From assembly GCA_963920705.1 (NCBI GenBank), contig OY987230.1, positions 11,433,320 to 11,497,319 on the forward strand: a DNA stretch of 64,000 nucleotides. The letters are read 5' to 3'. Positions within the stretch are counted from its first letter, which is position 1; every line of letters starts with the position of its first letter. This DNA comes from Odiellus spinosus. Taxonomy: Eukaryota; Arthropoda; Arachnida; Opiliones; Phalangiidae. Shown here one piece after another: positions 1-13,795 of the stretch. The notes beneath the pieces were generated by a model. The model had not been told where the DNA came from. It was given only the letters and a program-made list of their open reading frames with translations, and did not search any database. The position numbers were made by a program, and so were the translations under genes.

Positions 1-48
1 CCGTTTAGAATGTTTAAACTCTAAAACGCGGTCAGATGAGGAACTCAC

Positions 49-117
49 CGTAAATTTCTATCGCCTCTAGAATGGCGGTTGAAGTTTTTCTCTCAGCGTT
101 GTTGTAAATTAGAAAGC
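49..117 (-). CDS. Weak candidate exon near the left edge
   Basis: Seen: an open minus-strand stretch reading YNNAERKTSTAILEAIEIY and then the first base of a codon, up to a good donor (TTTACG|GTGAGTTC, intron from 48). The best acceptor (CTGTTACAG, ending at 118) would need a different incoming phase from the phase 1 left by the micro-exon at 25.2 kb, so it does not join the model directly. The adjacent 120-230 segment resembles sequence near 50.9 kb and is probably repeat DNA. Not recognised. Confidence 0.17.
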
Positions 118-339
118 TGTAACAGGACGGCACCCTTTTCAAAGGGTGACCTTCTCCCTTTGGATGACGTACCCTTTGCTTCTGGAGGGACATGGACGTC
201 TTGGACAAGCATCCTCCCATTATAAGGGAAGAAGGGGAACCGTCCGTCCGCCCTAATTAAGCTTATAGCCGTTCCTCCGTAAACGACACGAATTCTCGTC
301 GAGCTATACACTTTTGTTTTATTTTCAACAACCACCTAG

Positions 340-3300
340 ATAGTTGTTCCCGTTCTTACGTTTTTTTTTTTTATTTTGATCTTTACATCTCTCTGGAACT
401 TATCTTTGGAACTTGACGAGCCAAGAAAAAAACTCTCGCGTCATATATCATAGTCATTAGTTGGGACTTATTTACAAATACTTTTTATATCGGCTGGAGT
501 TAACGCAGACTCTTATTTTATTATTATAGGTTCGCGTAATCGTAAAAATATACTATACGTCACCGAGTCGTAAATGGGTTATTATTAACGCAATTTTCAG
601 CGAAAGCTTTGACGCGTTAATACACCATGTTAAACCTCAGAGAGAATAAAAGTAGTTTTGCAAAATGATCTTGAAGAAAAGTGTACAGAGCAATATTTTT
701 GGGTTGGGACTAATTTGTAATCCAAAAGCGAAAACCAAGCAACTGAACTTTTGTTAGTTTAGATTTTAAAGGAACACGGTAGCTTGATCTTATTACGAAG
801 TTGTCTACTGGCAAGTGGAGGCCAACGTGTTTTTACCTTGGAGTTTCACAGCACGTTCTTTTTGCGCGTCTACATGAAATATGCTTGATCCACGGAATAG
901 CACCATATGCTATCTAGAAATACTTATTTACTCAAGAGAAGTTTCCAGTTGAGTTAAAAAATTCAGGTGGATTGATGTAGAATGTTAAACTTGGTAGGAA
1001 AACGAGTAGTCGTCTCCAATTCTATTTTAACACATACAAGTATATAACAGTTTTGTACAAAAAATCCGAAACCTCATTTTGGCATTCAATTGAATGAAAT
1101 TTGTAAGTGCCTCCGACTAATAAGAAGACGCCCCAACTTTGAGCTAATAAAATCCCCGCGACACTTGCTGCGGCAAACTTTTTAAAATCGAGCTTTTCAT
1201 TCTTGATTATTTTCAAGAGCGCCTGTCCCTGATATTTTATGAAGCCAAAGTTGGGGAGTCTTGATTACTCGGAAGTGGTTCTTTTAATTAAGTGCCAAAA
1301 TCTGAATCTTCCGATTTTTTGCAGGAGTCAGATTTTCCGCATGTTTTATAAAGCGAACTTATTTGCAAAAATCGATAAATCGCTTTATTTTCCTCTTGAC
1401 CTTGCCTCCCTTTAAAACGGGGAATAAATAAATATTCATAGGGGTACACTATTTCCGTAGAATCTGTACACTTACAACAAGATTACGAAACTGATTACAG
1501 CCAATTTGCAATGCTAAATACGTATTCAATTATGGTTAAAGCAACCCGCTTTCGTCGTGTGACCAACCCCGCGAACTATATGTTGATAAATTTCAAATAG
1601 ATATTTGAAGCAAGAAGTCATGTTAGTTGAGTTAGTTTTGCTTTGAAGGGTATAATTTGATGTAGGGTTAGCGTGCGCATTGATACAACAGCGGCACTAA
1701 GAATTTCCTTGGCAATCTTTCATAATTTTTTTCTTTTTCTTTCGCGTTAATATACCGTGGGAGTTTTCTTCTTCAAAATTATTTCTCAAGATTACCTTCG
1801 CCCACCATGTTATCGATATGTTGTTACGAGAGGTTTTAAAATAAACGTATGTTCATAGTTCGTACCTACTACCAAATCCGTTGAAATTTTCAAAAAAACA
1901 ATTTTTGTTATTAAGATTTTAAGTTTTAAGGTTTCATCTTTATTTATTTGATATTAAAATCTGTCATCTTAGAGCTCTGGTGGCAATGTGCTGCGCGAGG
2001 TATCAAAATATGGCTCCTACGTCAGTTTAAAAATATAATTCTCTTTGTAAATTTGTCTGTCAGTCGAGAACGCTAAAGTTTAAAGGTGACGGTACTCACG
2101 GTAGCAAAATGAGAGAAGCTAAAGTGAATCATATAGTCCTTTGGTAAAGTGATTGGCGAGAATTGCAAAGGATTTGGTTACAATGTTTAAGTATCCCTTT
2201 ATATTCAATGAATGGACCAATGATGAACGAGTAATCTTGGGTGGATTGCATTGGGTATACGGTGAATGCGACTTACTAAAATATGCACAGTTTATATTTT
2301 ATAGTTACCATTAACAAAAAGACAAACCTTGAAAATTATATTCATATATAAATATAGATGGAATTGACTTGTCTTTTCTTTATTACCACTCATATCCCAA
2401 GAAACAGCTCCACCCCTCAACGCGTAACGAAACTTTATAAGTATCTATTGGCTCTTTTGAATTGTCGTTGCTGACGTGTGAAATAAAAACAAACAAAAAA
2501 CAAATGGTTGCCCTGGTTACGACCCCGGTTTCTCTTAAGGAAAATAAGACCCGCCTACTCTTTCACTATCTTTTATCTCACTGAAAGGGGTCATGGACTA
2601 TGACGCGCAATCACTAATTCATATTTATACACGAATTCCTGCTTTAACATAATATAATCCTTATCTCGTGTTTTATTATTGCGACGGGGGTCTCCTTTTG
2701 TAACCAGATAATTAAATCCCACGCCATATACTATAATAAGATTACTCGGAAACATCAAGAGTAAGACGTTTAATATTATCTATATTGCCTTAATGGGACT
2801 AGGGCCTCCTATTGTAAATTAATTAACGTGGTCTAGATTTCGTTAATTTCAGTGAGCTTTCTCTCGATTACAAAAACAAAATGTTTTTCTTTATTTATTA
2901 ACTGATTTTAAACAGTCAATACCTTATGGGAAAACCTGGGGCGGATGTATACGCAATGTTACGTTTCATAGGGATAAAAGTAGTCATTGCAAACTCCTCT
3001 AGTTACTGGAAATTTACATTTATAGTAAATAGAATTGATGAGATGGAGGTCACTTCGTTTCTGAGTGAGCATTTTATCACATTTAAATCAAGTTAATTAA
3101 TCGATCTAATTTAATATATTCAAAATTAATCACTGCACGGTTATAATTTTTAATCTAATCCATCTACCCCTCGCATTTCAACAAACTTAATAGGCATATT
3201 GTATCAACTTCTCCTTTAATTTAAAAGCGCTACGTAAAACGTTAAGCCTCTATTTGATTCAATTTTTAACTCCTAATTTATAAATACAAACCCACGTAAT

Positions 3301-4190
3301 GCAGGGTGAAGATAAAGCCCAAATTATGTCATCCACGAAATTGGAAAGAAGAACCCAAACGTGCCATAGCCATATGGGCAAATTAATATTAAAAATAAAC
3401 TTTGCTTTGAAATTTCTTTTAAAATTGGGGAAAAAAAAATAGTGAACCATGCAGGGCTGGTAAATAAATAGAGCTTGGACACTAGTGGCTGAATCAAACT
3501 TGAAATCATAAATTCCTTAAAACATGTTTCCCTTCATTAAATAATTTTAAAAATAAAAAGCGGTTTTACCCTGAACCGGTATGCCTGATCCTTGCCAACC
3601 CTGTAGCAAGCGCACCTTATTTTCACAAAAATTGGCCTTAATAAATTACTCTGGTGAAAATTAGTGATAGAATGTTGATTCCACAATGTTAAAGAAGAGC
3701 AGACTGTCTTCCACCGCATAAAAATCCCCAGATTTTTGGTTATATAGTACGAAGAATGGATAGATATTTTTGAGGTAAAGTCGCAATTATGTACCGCAGC
3801 AAAGTCCGTTTGCAGGGTTCAACAATTCCTAGGAGTGAGATGAGTTCCTGGTAATACCCTAGAAGGGGCTTTCGCTGTCATAACACTTGCAAGTTTTTTA
3901 TAGGGATTGACCTATTTTAGGTGCTTTTTAGACCAAAAAACTTTACTCGACTGTGAACGTTATCTGCCATGGCGGTTAAAAACAACGATTTGCAAAAAAT
4001 ATCGCATAACCATTCTTCGTCAGTCTGATCCAGAAATGAAGTCAACAATTCTACATTCCATTATTAGATCTCACCAGAGTAATAGTTATGGAGGCCAATT
4101 TTATGAAAATGAGGTGTTTTCGATTCTATTTTCAAATTTAAAAGACATTTTTGTCCAAAGAAACTTTTTTTTTTTTTTTTTTAACATTAG
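340..4190. other. Non-coding AT-rich stretch
   Basis: No supported gene. Weak fragments of the GGCGGATTG MITE family (about 600 and 2,940) and a GATTACG-type fragment near 1,450; T18 at 4,165. Confidence 0.6.
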
Positions 4191-4197
4191 CTTCTCC

Positions 4198-4647
4198 AAA
4201 TAGATGATATTATAAAAGAGGAGGATCTTACTTATGGCACGTTGCCGTCGACGTCATCAGCTTCGTAATAGCTCGTAAAGCTCTAGCGCTCGTGAGCAAC
4301 GAGCATTTCTTAAGCTTATTTTTTCTATATCCAGGTGCGCGTGTACGGTCGCTCTTTTGTTATAGGTTCAAAGAAGCTTCCCCTATCGTAGTAGTGGTGA
4401 CCACTTTCACTGATTTCTTATCTTTTTACGCGTTTGTAGTCAGCGAACACCTGTAGCAGTACCGCTGTTGGGTCAATAAACCTTAAAACTTAACAAAAGA
4501 GCGACCGTGCACGCGCTCCAGGGGTGGTCAAGCGGCCACGGTAAGTGGGGCTGAAATTTTCTTTGCTTACGTGATTTCGTGACGTAGTTAGCAACATTTG
4601 AACAAGACGTCGTAACCACAACTTCTTTTATAATATCATCTATTCCT
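4198..4647. mobile_element. TIR element, mariner/TA type (about 445 bp)
   Basis: TAGATGATATTATAAAAGA at the left matches the inverse at the right (TCTTTTATAATATCATCTA), bounded by TA. Internally ACGGTCGCTCTTTTGTTA (4,353) is inverted near 4,495-4,512. The minus-strand ORF at 4,473-4,727 crosses the right end and is not considered a gene. Confidence 0.7.
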
Positions 4648-5249
4648 ATGGAACGTTTGGGCTCTTCTTTCGCGAACTTTAAGGATTTTTTTATAGCCAG
4701 CAATATTTCGAAAATCTCCCCTTTCACTCCAATAAGCTGCTTACGCTTTTAAGCTATAAGCTTTACCATTATATGGGGTCTTGGATCCCTCGTTTAGATC
4801 GTCATAAAGATATTGTACCTTCGTTTAATCATCGCTTACTCGGGTATTAGAAAATTTTAAAGCGAATTTACCCTTTCATATAGGGAAATCGATTTAGAGT
4901 TTCCAAGTAGTCATAAATTCCTATAATTTGGAAAAGATACAATGATAATCTATCTCTCAAATTTCCCCAATTTCATTACAATTAACGTTGGTGGGTGGTT
5001 TTGTAAGCGTCTATCATTACAGTTTTCTCTTTCCCCTATATCTTTATTGTATTACATAATTGAAGACTAAACATGGTTCTGTTTAACGTATTATTCAACC
5101 TAAGGGAAAACCAAAATCAATTTAATGAAACCTCCTTTTTAATCAGAACTAATTCAGTTCTTTCATGAAAATATTTTAATGATCCTGATTTAGGGGCAGT
5201 TTGCTCGATTGAACTTTATCAAATATGAGGATGATGCGAGGGGCTAATC

Positions 5250-5380
5250 ACTTCCCTAAAATGTGTAAACGATTACGCAAATGATTACAGCCTAACTAAA
5301 TACGCAGTCAGTTACGTAATCACTTTAGTACAGTCAAAGCTACAGGCGTGTACACCGATTACGGGGAGGGGTCAGCCCCT
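5250..5380 (+). repeat. GATTACG-rich dispersed repeat
   Basis: AGTACAGTCAAAGCTACAG followed by TGTAYACCGATTACG recurs at 62,690-62,800. Weaker relatives are at 1,440-1,545 and 22,105-22,165. Confidence 0.5.
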
Positions 5381-6462
5381 TAGGATGATGCGAGTTGTAA
5401 GAGTATTCCGCTTTATTGAGACTCGATGAGTGCATGGACCGAAAATAGGAAGCCCCTACAGTGACCTTTCTTTTCTGTCACCTTTTTTTATCGGCTTGAC
5501 CCAATCAGTAAATGTCCGAGAGGAATATTAAACCTAAAGGTGCATTCACAAGCGAACGAATTTTCTGCAAAAATATATATAGCTTAGGAGAAAGTATACC
5601 AATCTTGTTGCCTGTGCCAAGACCTTTGTATGATTCCCTAGACCAAAGTTTATCTCGTAATATCTAAATGGACATCTTGACATATAACTTTGCTACGAAA
5701 TTTTATCATTAGGAAACCTCAATACGTGCCTAATCGATATTAAAAGTGCAGTATTTGTGCTTGTAAGCCCAAATGCTATTTAAAGAACAACTTCAGTGGC
5801 GCTCGCCATCTGATCGTGACGTCATTATGAAACAGTAAAAATGAATTAAAAAAAAATAATTTTGCAAGTTAATTAAAAAGCCGGGGGTTTTATTAGGTTT
5901 AAAAAAAAATAAAAAAATTTGGAATCGGGGAGCTTTTATAAAATACGCATGTTTACAATTAAGTTGGCCAAAAATTTGACCAATCACGAAGGACCACTCT
6001 TTGGGACGTTTTGTGGGACGGGACTATTGACAAAAATCAAATCTGTAGGATTTCTTTAAACGTTACAGATGATACTCCGAACGTAATATACTAAATCAAC
6101 GTAAATATTATTCTAGTTCTGAATTCTCTTCATTACTAGTCCTTCTACGTAAATTTGTGTATGGTTCTTACATATCTTTAGTATATAATGTATTACAATT
6201 AGTTTAATTTAGAAATATATTTAAAATCGGAAATCGTTTTTCAGGCATTTCTCGTTCGATTGTGAGAGTACCTTATGAAAGTCATGAAAGGTTGCTAGGG
6301 TTCAAGCTTTATTAGGTTTAACGGTTAGGGCTTTCTTATATAACCTGTCAAAGATATAATTCCTTTGATTTATGACATTCATTTTGGGTTTTCCTTATTA
6401 TTGAGAGTTCCTATATATGTCCGCAATCTCGCCACGAATCGAGGAGAAAAATCCCGGATAGG

Positions 6463-6615
6463 TTAAAGGGAAACTTTGAGCTAAAAATGGAACAGCTTTT
6501 GAATTTTTAGACACGTTTTTGGTATTTTAATTAATTTCTAAAGTTTGGTAAGATTTCTATAAAAATTGGCCCGAATTTATATTTACTTTTATTCAAATTT
6601 TACCAAAATACTTAA
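6463..6615 (+). mobile_element. Partial copy of the TTAA-flanked palindromic MITE family
   Basis: Starts TTAAAGGGAAACTTTGAGCT and matches the left and right inner arms of the complete copy at 25,414, but lacks the central part and the second end. Confidence 0.6.
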
Positions 6616-6797
6616 TCCAGAAAGTCGTACGTTTCGTATGAAAATTATGGTTATGTTCTATAACAAAACTACGGTCCTATATCGGAATTAAATCTATATA
6701 TTTTCGTTATTTTATATCTGAAAACGCATCCTCACATAGACTAAAATATTGAATAACCTTTTAATAGTACGTAATTCTCCTAATTTATTCGGTATAT

Positions 6798-7185
6798 TCC
6801 CATTGGATAGAGTCCCATTGGGTCGAATTCCCAATGGATCGAATTAAAAAATATATTTTCCCAATTGATCGAATTTTAATTTTCAAATCCCATTGGATCG
6901 AATTCCATTCAGCCGACAATTTTTTATCGAGGTTCTTATATACAATATATTACATTGTTACCTATATTAATTAGACGAAATAAACCAATTTAAATTTAGG
7001 TTAGGTTGGGTTAGGTTAGGTTAGGTTAGGTTAGGTTGGGTTAGGTTGGGTTGGGTTAGAAATTTTAAAATTTCTAAAATTTCGGTCGAATGGGACAGTC
7101 GGTCGAATGGGACAGTCGGTCCAATGGGATTCGGTTGAAAGAAAATCGACCCAATGGGATTCGACCCAATGGGACAGAAGCATTT
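6798..7185. mobile_element. Non-autonomous element with repeated GTCCCATTGGGTCGAAT ends and TTAGG-like core
   Basis: The left end has GTCCCATTGGGTCGAAT and several variants (CCAATGGATCGAATT). The right end has the inverse, ATTCGACCCAATGGGAC, also in several copies. Between them, 6,998-7,058 is a run of TTAGG/TTGGG units, the arthropod-type telomere motif in interstitial form. No coding capacity. Confidence 0.6.
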
Positions 7186-7977
7186 ATTCTTGGTAAAACT
7201 TTATTGTCAAGTTTTTTAATCTTAAACTACACGATTGACTAGCACTCCACGTACAGACTTGTTAATTACTATATACTTTAGTTACTTTTTTCCGCTATAG
7301 ACTTTTTTTTCCTTATTGAGATTAGTTGTTTGCATGTATTAATCGTTCTAGTCTCCTTCGGAGTTTTGAAATTATACTTAGAGATGCTTTAACTCTCAGC
7401 CTATTTATTTTTGATGACCTCGTTTTATTGCTTCGTCTCTTCGACGAAAAAAATAAATAAATAGCAATTTCCTTTTTGGCGTATATGAAATTGGTTTTCA
7501 AATTTTAGCAAACGATCCACGTGTTGATCTAACGGTAAAGCGAGAGTCTGCGTGTGGAATGAAATAGAGAAAATTTCAATATGTTCTGATGTTTACTATA
7601 TAGGATAAAATTCGCCATAGCCTATAAAGTTAAACGGTAATAGTTATCCACGCAACGTTACGTTTGGCTATTCGCCCAATATCTTTTTTCGAGGACTATA
7701 CGTACAAGAACCCATAAAATACTCCTGGAAATTCAAATATACGAAATATTTTAGAAGTACAGTTCTTATAAAGTTTGATCGAGGTTTTTCATAGATCTTT
7801 TAAAGTGACGACGAAATGATTTTACTTTCTATCGACTTTTTAAATATATAATATCAAAAGTCTATAAAATTATTCCATAAAAGTAAGCAACGCCCCGTAG
7901 CTTAATACTATCAGCAAAGGTCCGTGAGAATGTACTAGCAGATTCTGATTCGAGACTCTCTAGCGGCAATCGGTGTA

Positions 7978-8404
7978 AAAAGCTACGGTCACACTAGCAT
8001 TTCTTAATCAATTTGAAACTGTAAAATCAAACCAATATTCAAATCGCCGGAAATCGTATACACGTCATATCTTTATAAATCGATTTATCGTAGCTTCATC
8101 CATCGGTTGTTGAACGTGAATCGGTATGAAACTGGTTCCCGAAGCAGTTTCGATAAAAGACGGTTTTTGCTAAAATTTGCCTTTCCTTTTTTTGAGATAA
8201 TTTTAGTCCTATATTATCCTATTAAACCTAATTTTGTGTCCTTTATAATCCTATATTTTGGAAAAAATAATCGTATATTTTCTATAAGGAATTGAAATTG
8301 ATGACTGGGTTCCCTGAAATAGGTTTAAAACTGACCATAATACAAACATTTTGACCTTTTTTAAACGGTTAAAAACGGTTTGAAAGTAATATGAACGCAG
8401 CTTA
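7978..8404. mobile_element. CGTTCACAC-family TA-flanked MITE, long form
   Basis: Ends AGCTACGGTCACACTAG and TATGAACGCAGCT, bounded by TA. Its interior (8,083-8,153) is the reverse of an internal segment of the copy at 24,699-25,008. Confidence 0.6.
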
Positions 8405-9581
8405 TGCCATTAATAGGCAAAAACCGTCATATCGAGATAGTTAAAATCAAGTAAAAACCCGTATTGTTAGCATCAGATATTAAGCCTGTAATTTATAATT
8501 CCGTCAATAGAAAATAGATGAATTGTCATTATATAATTTTCTTCAAAACCTATTGATGTGGGGTGTATTATGGCCAATAAAGCGTGTACACAAAATTCCA
8601 CTCAACCATACTATCTTAAAAAGGATTTTTTTTTTCCTCGAGAGAAATTTAAGGTTTTAGAAAAGGGGAGTGACCATACTTTCTCGCCATAATGCCCAAG
8701 TTTGCCGTACGTTTTAACTCCAAGGGGGTCCTCATCCTATTATTTTGGGTCAGTCAATAACTCCGTAAAACGGAAATAGAATGTTGGATATCGGAAATCG
8801 ATGGATTCCCCTTTACTTCCGAAAACTCTTCTTCCCAAAGAGAGTAAATATATGATGTATTATTTTTAAACGCGAGATTATACCGAAGCCAAAGGTTGGA
8901 GTGAACCGTTTACGAAACCCCTTTAAGACTGAAGGTTCCCGCCCCATAACTCTACTACTTCATGACTGTGAAACGGGTATGAAAGAAAAGTAAGATTTCA
9001 GCAGACTATTTTTTCTCCTCCGATCCTTTTGTAGTATAATACCATCGGAAAATGGAAGCTTAGAAATGTTCTCCGGAATTTTAGGATAAACGGGGATTTT
9101 TGCTTTCAGCTTAACTAGTTTTCGCTAGTATCAGTCCGAGGTTTTAGCGGGTACAAACAATGACTCTCCTATATCCCCGAGAATCAAAACAATGTAGGTA
9201 TAGTTCATTACGCAATCTGCGTTTGATTCCGATGTAGACACATGCGTGAAAACCCTGGTTTTTCGACTATTTTCCCCCCTTATTTGACCAATTTGGTCAT
9301 AGTTATTCTTGGATAAAATGTAGTAATTCTGACAACTTGTGATGCGCTAATGCACGGTCCAATCAACGATGAAAGCTAAGGGATCAAAGGTTTTAGGTGC
9401 AGGCTTAAATGGAGTCGACGGAATGTGAACCTACATCTCCGTTTCTATTATCTAATTAATAGTCTTAAGTCGACATCGTGCGAAAATCCTAGATTATCTA
9501 GATCTGTAAATAAACAAGGGTAGCGGAACTTTGCAAGTGTTGCAAATTCGAAGCGAAATATAATATAGCTTCTTTTCTTTT

Positions 9582-9583
<2 letters not shown>

Positions 9584-9612
<29 letters not shown>
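9584..9612 (+). repeat. Poly-T tract, T29
   Basis: One of nine T tracts of at least 17 nt on this strand; others are at 4,165, 17,518, 54,246, 54,653, 57,123, 57,327, 60,438 and 62,910. Confidence 0.95.
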
Positions 9613-9759
9613 CAAGGGAAGATGAATGAATAGAAAGTTTAAGATAAATTATTCTTTGAAAAAATATCAAAACAAACTGGAAATGACCTTTATAATTTCA
9701 CATCTCACGAACGAGACCTCCAATAACATTCGATTGGTCGTTAGTACTTATACGCGAAG

Positions 9760-9927
9760 AATCCAAAATCTCCACGAATGCAGCTAAGCCTATTTCGTGG
9801 CAAGTTTTAAATTTATTTCTAGTTTAATATTTGTTTGTATTTTTTTTAATGCTGGATTAGGCCTATTTAAACGATAAGGAATCGATTAAAAAAAAACACT
9901 TGTTGTTAGGTTGCTTTCTCCCTTTAA
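9760..9927 (-). mobile_element. Truncated copy of the MITE seen complete at 33,876
   Basis: Carries the CAGCTAAGCCTATT and GGCCTATTTAAACGATAAGG segments and ends CTCCCTTTAA, but lacks the other terminal repeat. Confidence 0.6.
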
Positions 9928-11149
9928 TTATTCTCTAAATCAAATCGTGGACATAGCTTTAACAATTCGACCAAATACGTAAGAGAAGTTACACCTAGAT
10001 AGGCTTTTGTCAGCTATAGCAGTCATGACATGCGCGAAAAGACCCATTATTAAGCCTAATCGTTTTTGAGACCTTTACAGTTACTCTTCTCTGAAAATTT
10101 AATTACTCTCGAAAAAAATCGGATAAAACTCTTAATTTCAAATCCTTTTTGATAGAAAACGGATTAAACTTTTCAGTGCAAAATTGTATAAGCGCTTCTT
10201 AGACCATAGTATACCCATTTCAATAGGTTTGAACGAAACTAATTAAGCTGAGTGTCACCCTCTAAATATTTTAAAGATTTTTCTAGAAAAGTAAAGATAA
10301 TATTTATTTTATTTTTCCCCGAATCACACGTGTTGTCGTCTCAATTTGAAAATTTGACCAGACCTTTATTATATATACCCAGGGTCAAATTAGAACCGAT
10401 TATTTCAGCGACATCTTGTTTTTCCCGATCCGGGTTCTTCTGTCGCATCAATAAATCAAATGGATTTTTCTTTCGGTCCTTCTCGCTATTTATAATTGAG
10501 ATGTCTTCACCTCCGATTTTTGGAACCCTTAATTAGTGAAACTCTTATCACCAATTTAGCGAGTTTTTCCCAACTTCTTCGAATTACGAGCCACTTATAG
10601 AAAATATTCGGGAATTTTGCCAAAAATTAATTTCTTCGAAATTTTAAAACCTTATTTCCGTAATTGCAGTTTCATTGACTTGAAGACTATGCTTTATAAA
10701 ATTAAAAATAAAAGGTTGTCATAGTTACATGATCAATGGTCGAATCAATATTGATAATAAAATTAAAAGTAGAAGTTTGTTAGGTGTTGTGAACTAGTGA
10801 TAACGCAAAATTGTGACGAAGTGGCAACGTTCGGGTTGTACTTAATTATTGTATAATGTTAGGTTACGGCGCGTAGGAATGTTTTTGATTTGGGGGTACA
10901 TAACAGCATAAATTAGATTTTGACGCACCATGTCATTGATATAGGCTCTAAACGCCCCTTTCAAACCGATTTGGCGCCCTTTAAGATATTTTATTGGGTA
11001 CATCGTACACCTATAACCCCTTTCCAACGCCACGGTAGGGTTCATACAACATTTGGAAAACAATTGGACTGATTTTTTTTCAGATTTTCTAGTGAATTTT
11101 CTTGATATTTCTTAATAAATTATCATCTGAAAAACAATAATTGTTGTAG

Positions 11150-11455
11150 ATGCGATTCGGTTAAGACTAACAACTTAGAAACCATTTTCCAATCCCCCAC
11201 AATTGAAAAACAGTCGCCTATTTATTGGAATTAACCAAAGTTGCAAATAAAGACAAATTTAAACCCCTTTCTACGAATGGCTGCGTTGAAATAATTATTG
11301 TCAATGCGATTCAGTTAAGACCAGCAATGTAGAAACCATTTTCCAATCCCCACCAATTGCACTAGAGTCGTTAATTTATTGGAATTAACCAAAGTAAGAA
11401 TAAGACTATTTTAAACCCCTTTTCTATGAATGGGCGCGTTGAATATTTGTTGAAA
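11150..11455 (-). repeat. Two units of a dispersed 140-190-bp tandem repeat
   Basis: AACCATTTTCCAATCCC recurs 154 bp apart. Same family as 13,290, 19,480 and 32,120 but inverted. Confidence 0.65.
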
Positions 11456-11459
11456 AACT

Positions 11460-13285
11460 AAATTCCTTGATTTTTTAAAATTTTTACCAGTGAAAGGGCC
11501 CCAATTGATTTTAAAAACCACAAATACACGAACTTAGCGGATTGAGGTCGTACCGACATAGTGGTAATGAAGTGCTCGAACTTCCCCTTGTATTTCCACG
11601 ATTTATGCCAAGTTTCCCTGATTTTTTACAACCTTAAAATTCCCTGATATTTCCAAGTTTGTATGAACCCTGTTGGGGCGAAATGTAGACAAACTATTTT
11701 GAGAAGTTTTCTATAGAGACGGTGGTATAAAAATACGTTATGAGAGAAGATTTGTGCAGCGACCACGGGACTATCTTAATCAACAATTTAACACGGTGCC
11801 CGCTATATTGGACTTGCGCCAAAGTAAGCCCCCTTAAAAATAGCCCTCTAGTTTCGCATTCCTTTAATTATGCTTTTATTTCTGGATTATTTTCGATATA
11901 AAACGGAAAATCGTTATATGTTATTTATTACCGGCACTTAGGGCATGACAGGCAGAAAAAAAGTTATTTCCAAACCTAATGAAATGGGTATAAACAACGA
12001 ATATATAAAATTTTACCACAAAGTTTTCTTACAAATAGAATTAGTAAATCGCACTTCTTAGAGAGAAATTGAAAAATGAGAATGTCTTAATCGTCAACTA
12101 GGCCTTGTAGTTTAACTGGAATAGTTTCGAATTAAACTGCACTATTTTTGATTTATGTACATACACGATTCTATAGCATCAAGTATGTGAGAACGTTTTT
12201 AGGATGTCTTTTACCCCATGCTCTTATTAACATAAATGAGTTCTTGGTAATAGATATTATCTTTGATAAGCAAATAAAAATTCGAAAATATATTCGCTTT
12301 ACAAAGATTGATCATTTTTATTACTTTTCCTTAGATTTTTTAAGCTAAAAACTAGAATTTTCTTTCTTATAGAACTTCGTTGTTTTTTTCCTGTCCAACT
12401 TGTGAAAACTTTTGATATATTATACGTGAACGCGTTATATTAACGAGCTAAGGTTTAGCTCGGCTTCTGATAAATCCATACACTATTTTACTCCTTTTCC
12501 GTTTTCGCCCTCGGTTTTTACGTCACGTCGTGATATTTTATATATTGTCGACGCACTGTAACTTTTTGTCCAATAAGAAACGTTTATTGCTGTTGCTACC
12601 CTCCACTACAAAGCCCCAAACAAATGACGTTTCGCGTTACTTTGATAATTTAATTGAAATTCTTAAAATCAAAATTGGCTGGGTTTCCATTTTTTCTGAC
12701 CAGTGGTTTTCTGTGGCGAAGGGGGTAGCTGACATAAAAGAAAATCATATCGTAATATAAACATAGTAGACTAATTTCAAAGACTTCAAATTAAAGCTAA
12801 TTATGCTAAGAAGTAGTAACGCCAACCTGCACGGTTGACCTTGGTCCCTATTTTGCCTAATTTTTATGATAAATAGTCCCTTCTCTTTTTATTTTCGAAT
12901 TTTGGTGGGAGCCCTGCAGTTTAGTCGACACGTTGTAATGATTTTAACGTCAGGAGGTAAAAGAGAGAGGGGGACGGACTGAGGGGTTTACCAGGAGGGG
13001 GATCGGTGAAAGATTAGGCTCGGCCAGAATCAACACGGTCATTACATGAGATCCTTTTCGGAATACCTAATGGAATTAATGTTTTACGTAATAGAAGAAG
13101 CATGCAACCACTCAAACCCGACCTTTAAAGGGGTAACAGATGCAGGAAGACCGATTTTCTGTAGCTTAACGTACTCAAACTGTTCAAGAGGTTATGCTTT
13201 GAAGTATTTCAGCTTAAGGATACCTTTTAGTGTAAATGATACTGCCAAATCTTTAGTAATGCAGGGTTCAAATTATTCTAATGCA
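11460..13285. other. Non-coding stretch
   Basis: A TCAGGGAA-type fragment near 11,600 and an unconvincing minus-strand splice-like segment near 12,740; otherwise unique AT-rich sequence. Confidence 0.5.
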
Positions 13286-13289
13286 TCCT

Positions 13290-13795
13290 TTCTTAGAAAG
13301 GGGTTTTAATTAGTGCTATTCCCTGCTTTGGTTAATTCCAGTTTATTTTTTGATTGTTTTTCAATTGTTGGGGATTGGAAAATGGTTTCTTCATTGCTAG
13401 TCTAAACCGAATGTAGTCTTCAGGGAAGTATCAGAAAACGTATGTACTTGGAATAAATCTGGGAAATTTATAGAAGTCGGTACGACATCAATCGGCTAAA
13501 TCGAAACTGGTTTTAATTAGAATTGGTTAAGTTCAATTAGTGACTGTTTTTCAATTAGGAGAGATTGGAAAATGGTTTCTATATTGTTAGTCTTAACCGA
13601 ATGTAGGCTTCGGGGAAATATCAGGAAACCTTATGAACTGGGAATTAATCAGGGCAATTTATAGAAGTCAGTACGACATCAATCGACTAAATCGAAACTG
13701 GTTTTAAAGAGTCTTTAGTTAATTTCAATTAGTGACTGTTCTTCAATTAGGAGAGATTGGAAAATGGTTTCTGCATTGCTAGACTTATTAAGCAA
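13290..13795 (+). repeat. Three units of the same tandem repeat, about 191-bp spacing
   Basis: GATTGGAAAATGGTTTCT recurs at about 13,373, 13,564 and 13,755. Units here are longer because they include a TCAGGGAA-type insert (for example 13,420-13,500). Confidence 0.7.

Larger units (their letters stand above)
8410..11140. other. Non-coding stretch
   Basis: Nothing beyond the T29 tract and the half MITE at 9,760. The ORFs at 10,252 and 10,842 lack recognisable features. Confidence 0.55.

Noticed and set aside
4473-4727. 84-codon minus-strand ORF rich in Lys/Glu at its start
   Set aside because: It crosses the end of the TIR element at 4,198-4,647 and has no recognisable domain.
6998-7058. True telomere or chromosome end
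   Set aside because: Only about 60 bp, degenerate (TTAGG mixed with TTGGG) and embedded in a dispersed element.
12690-12742. Splice-like minus-strand segment after TTTTATGTCAG that could accept phase 1
   Set aside because: The donor choices are poor and the open frame drifts into AT-rich sequence; it cannot be supported as exon 3.
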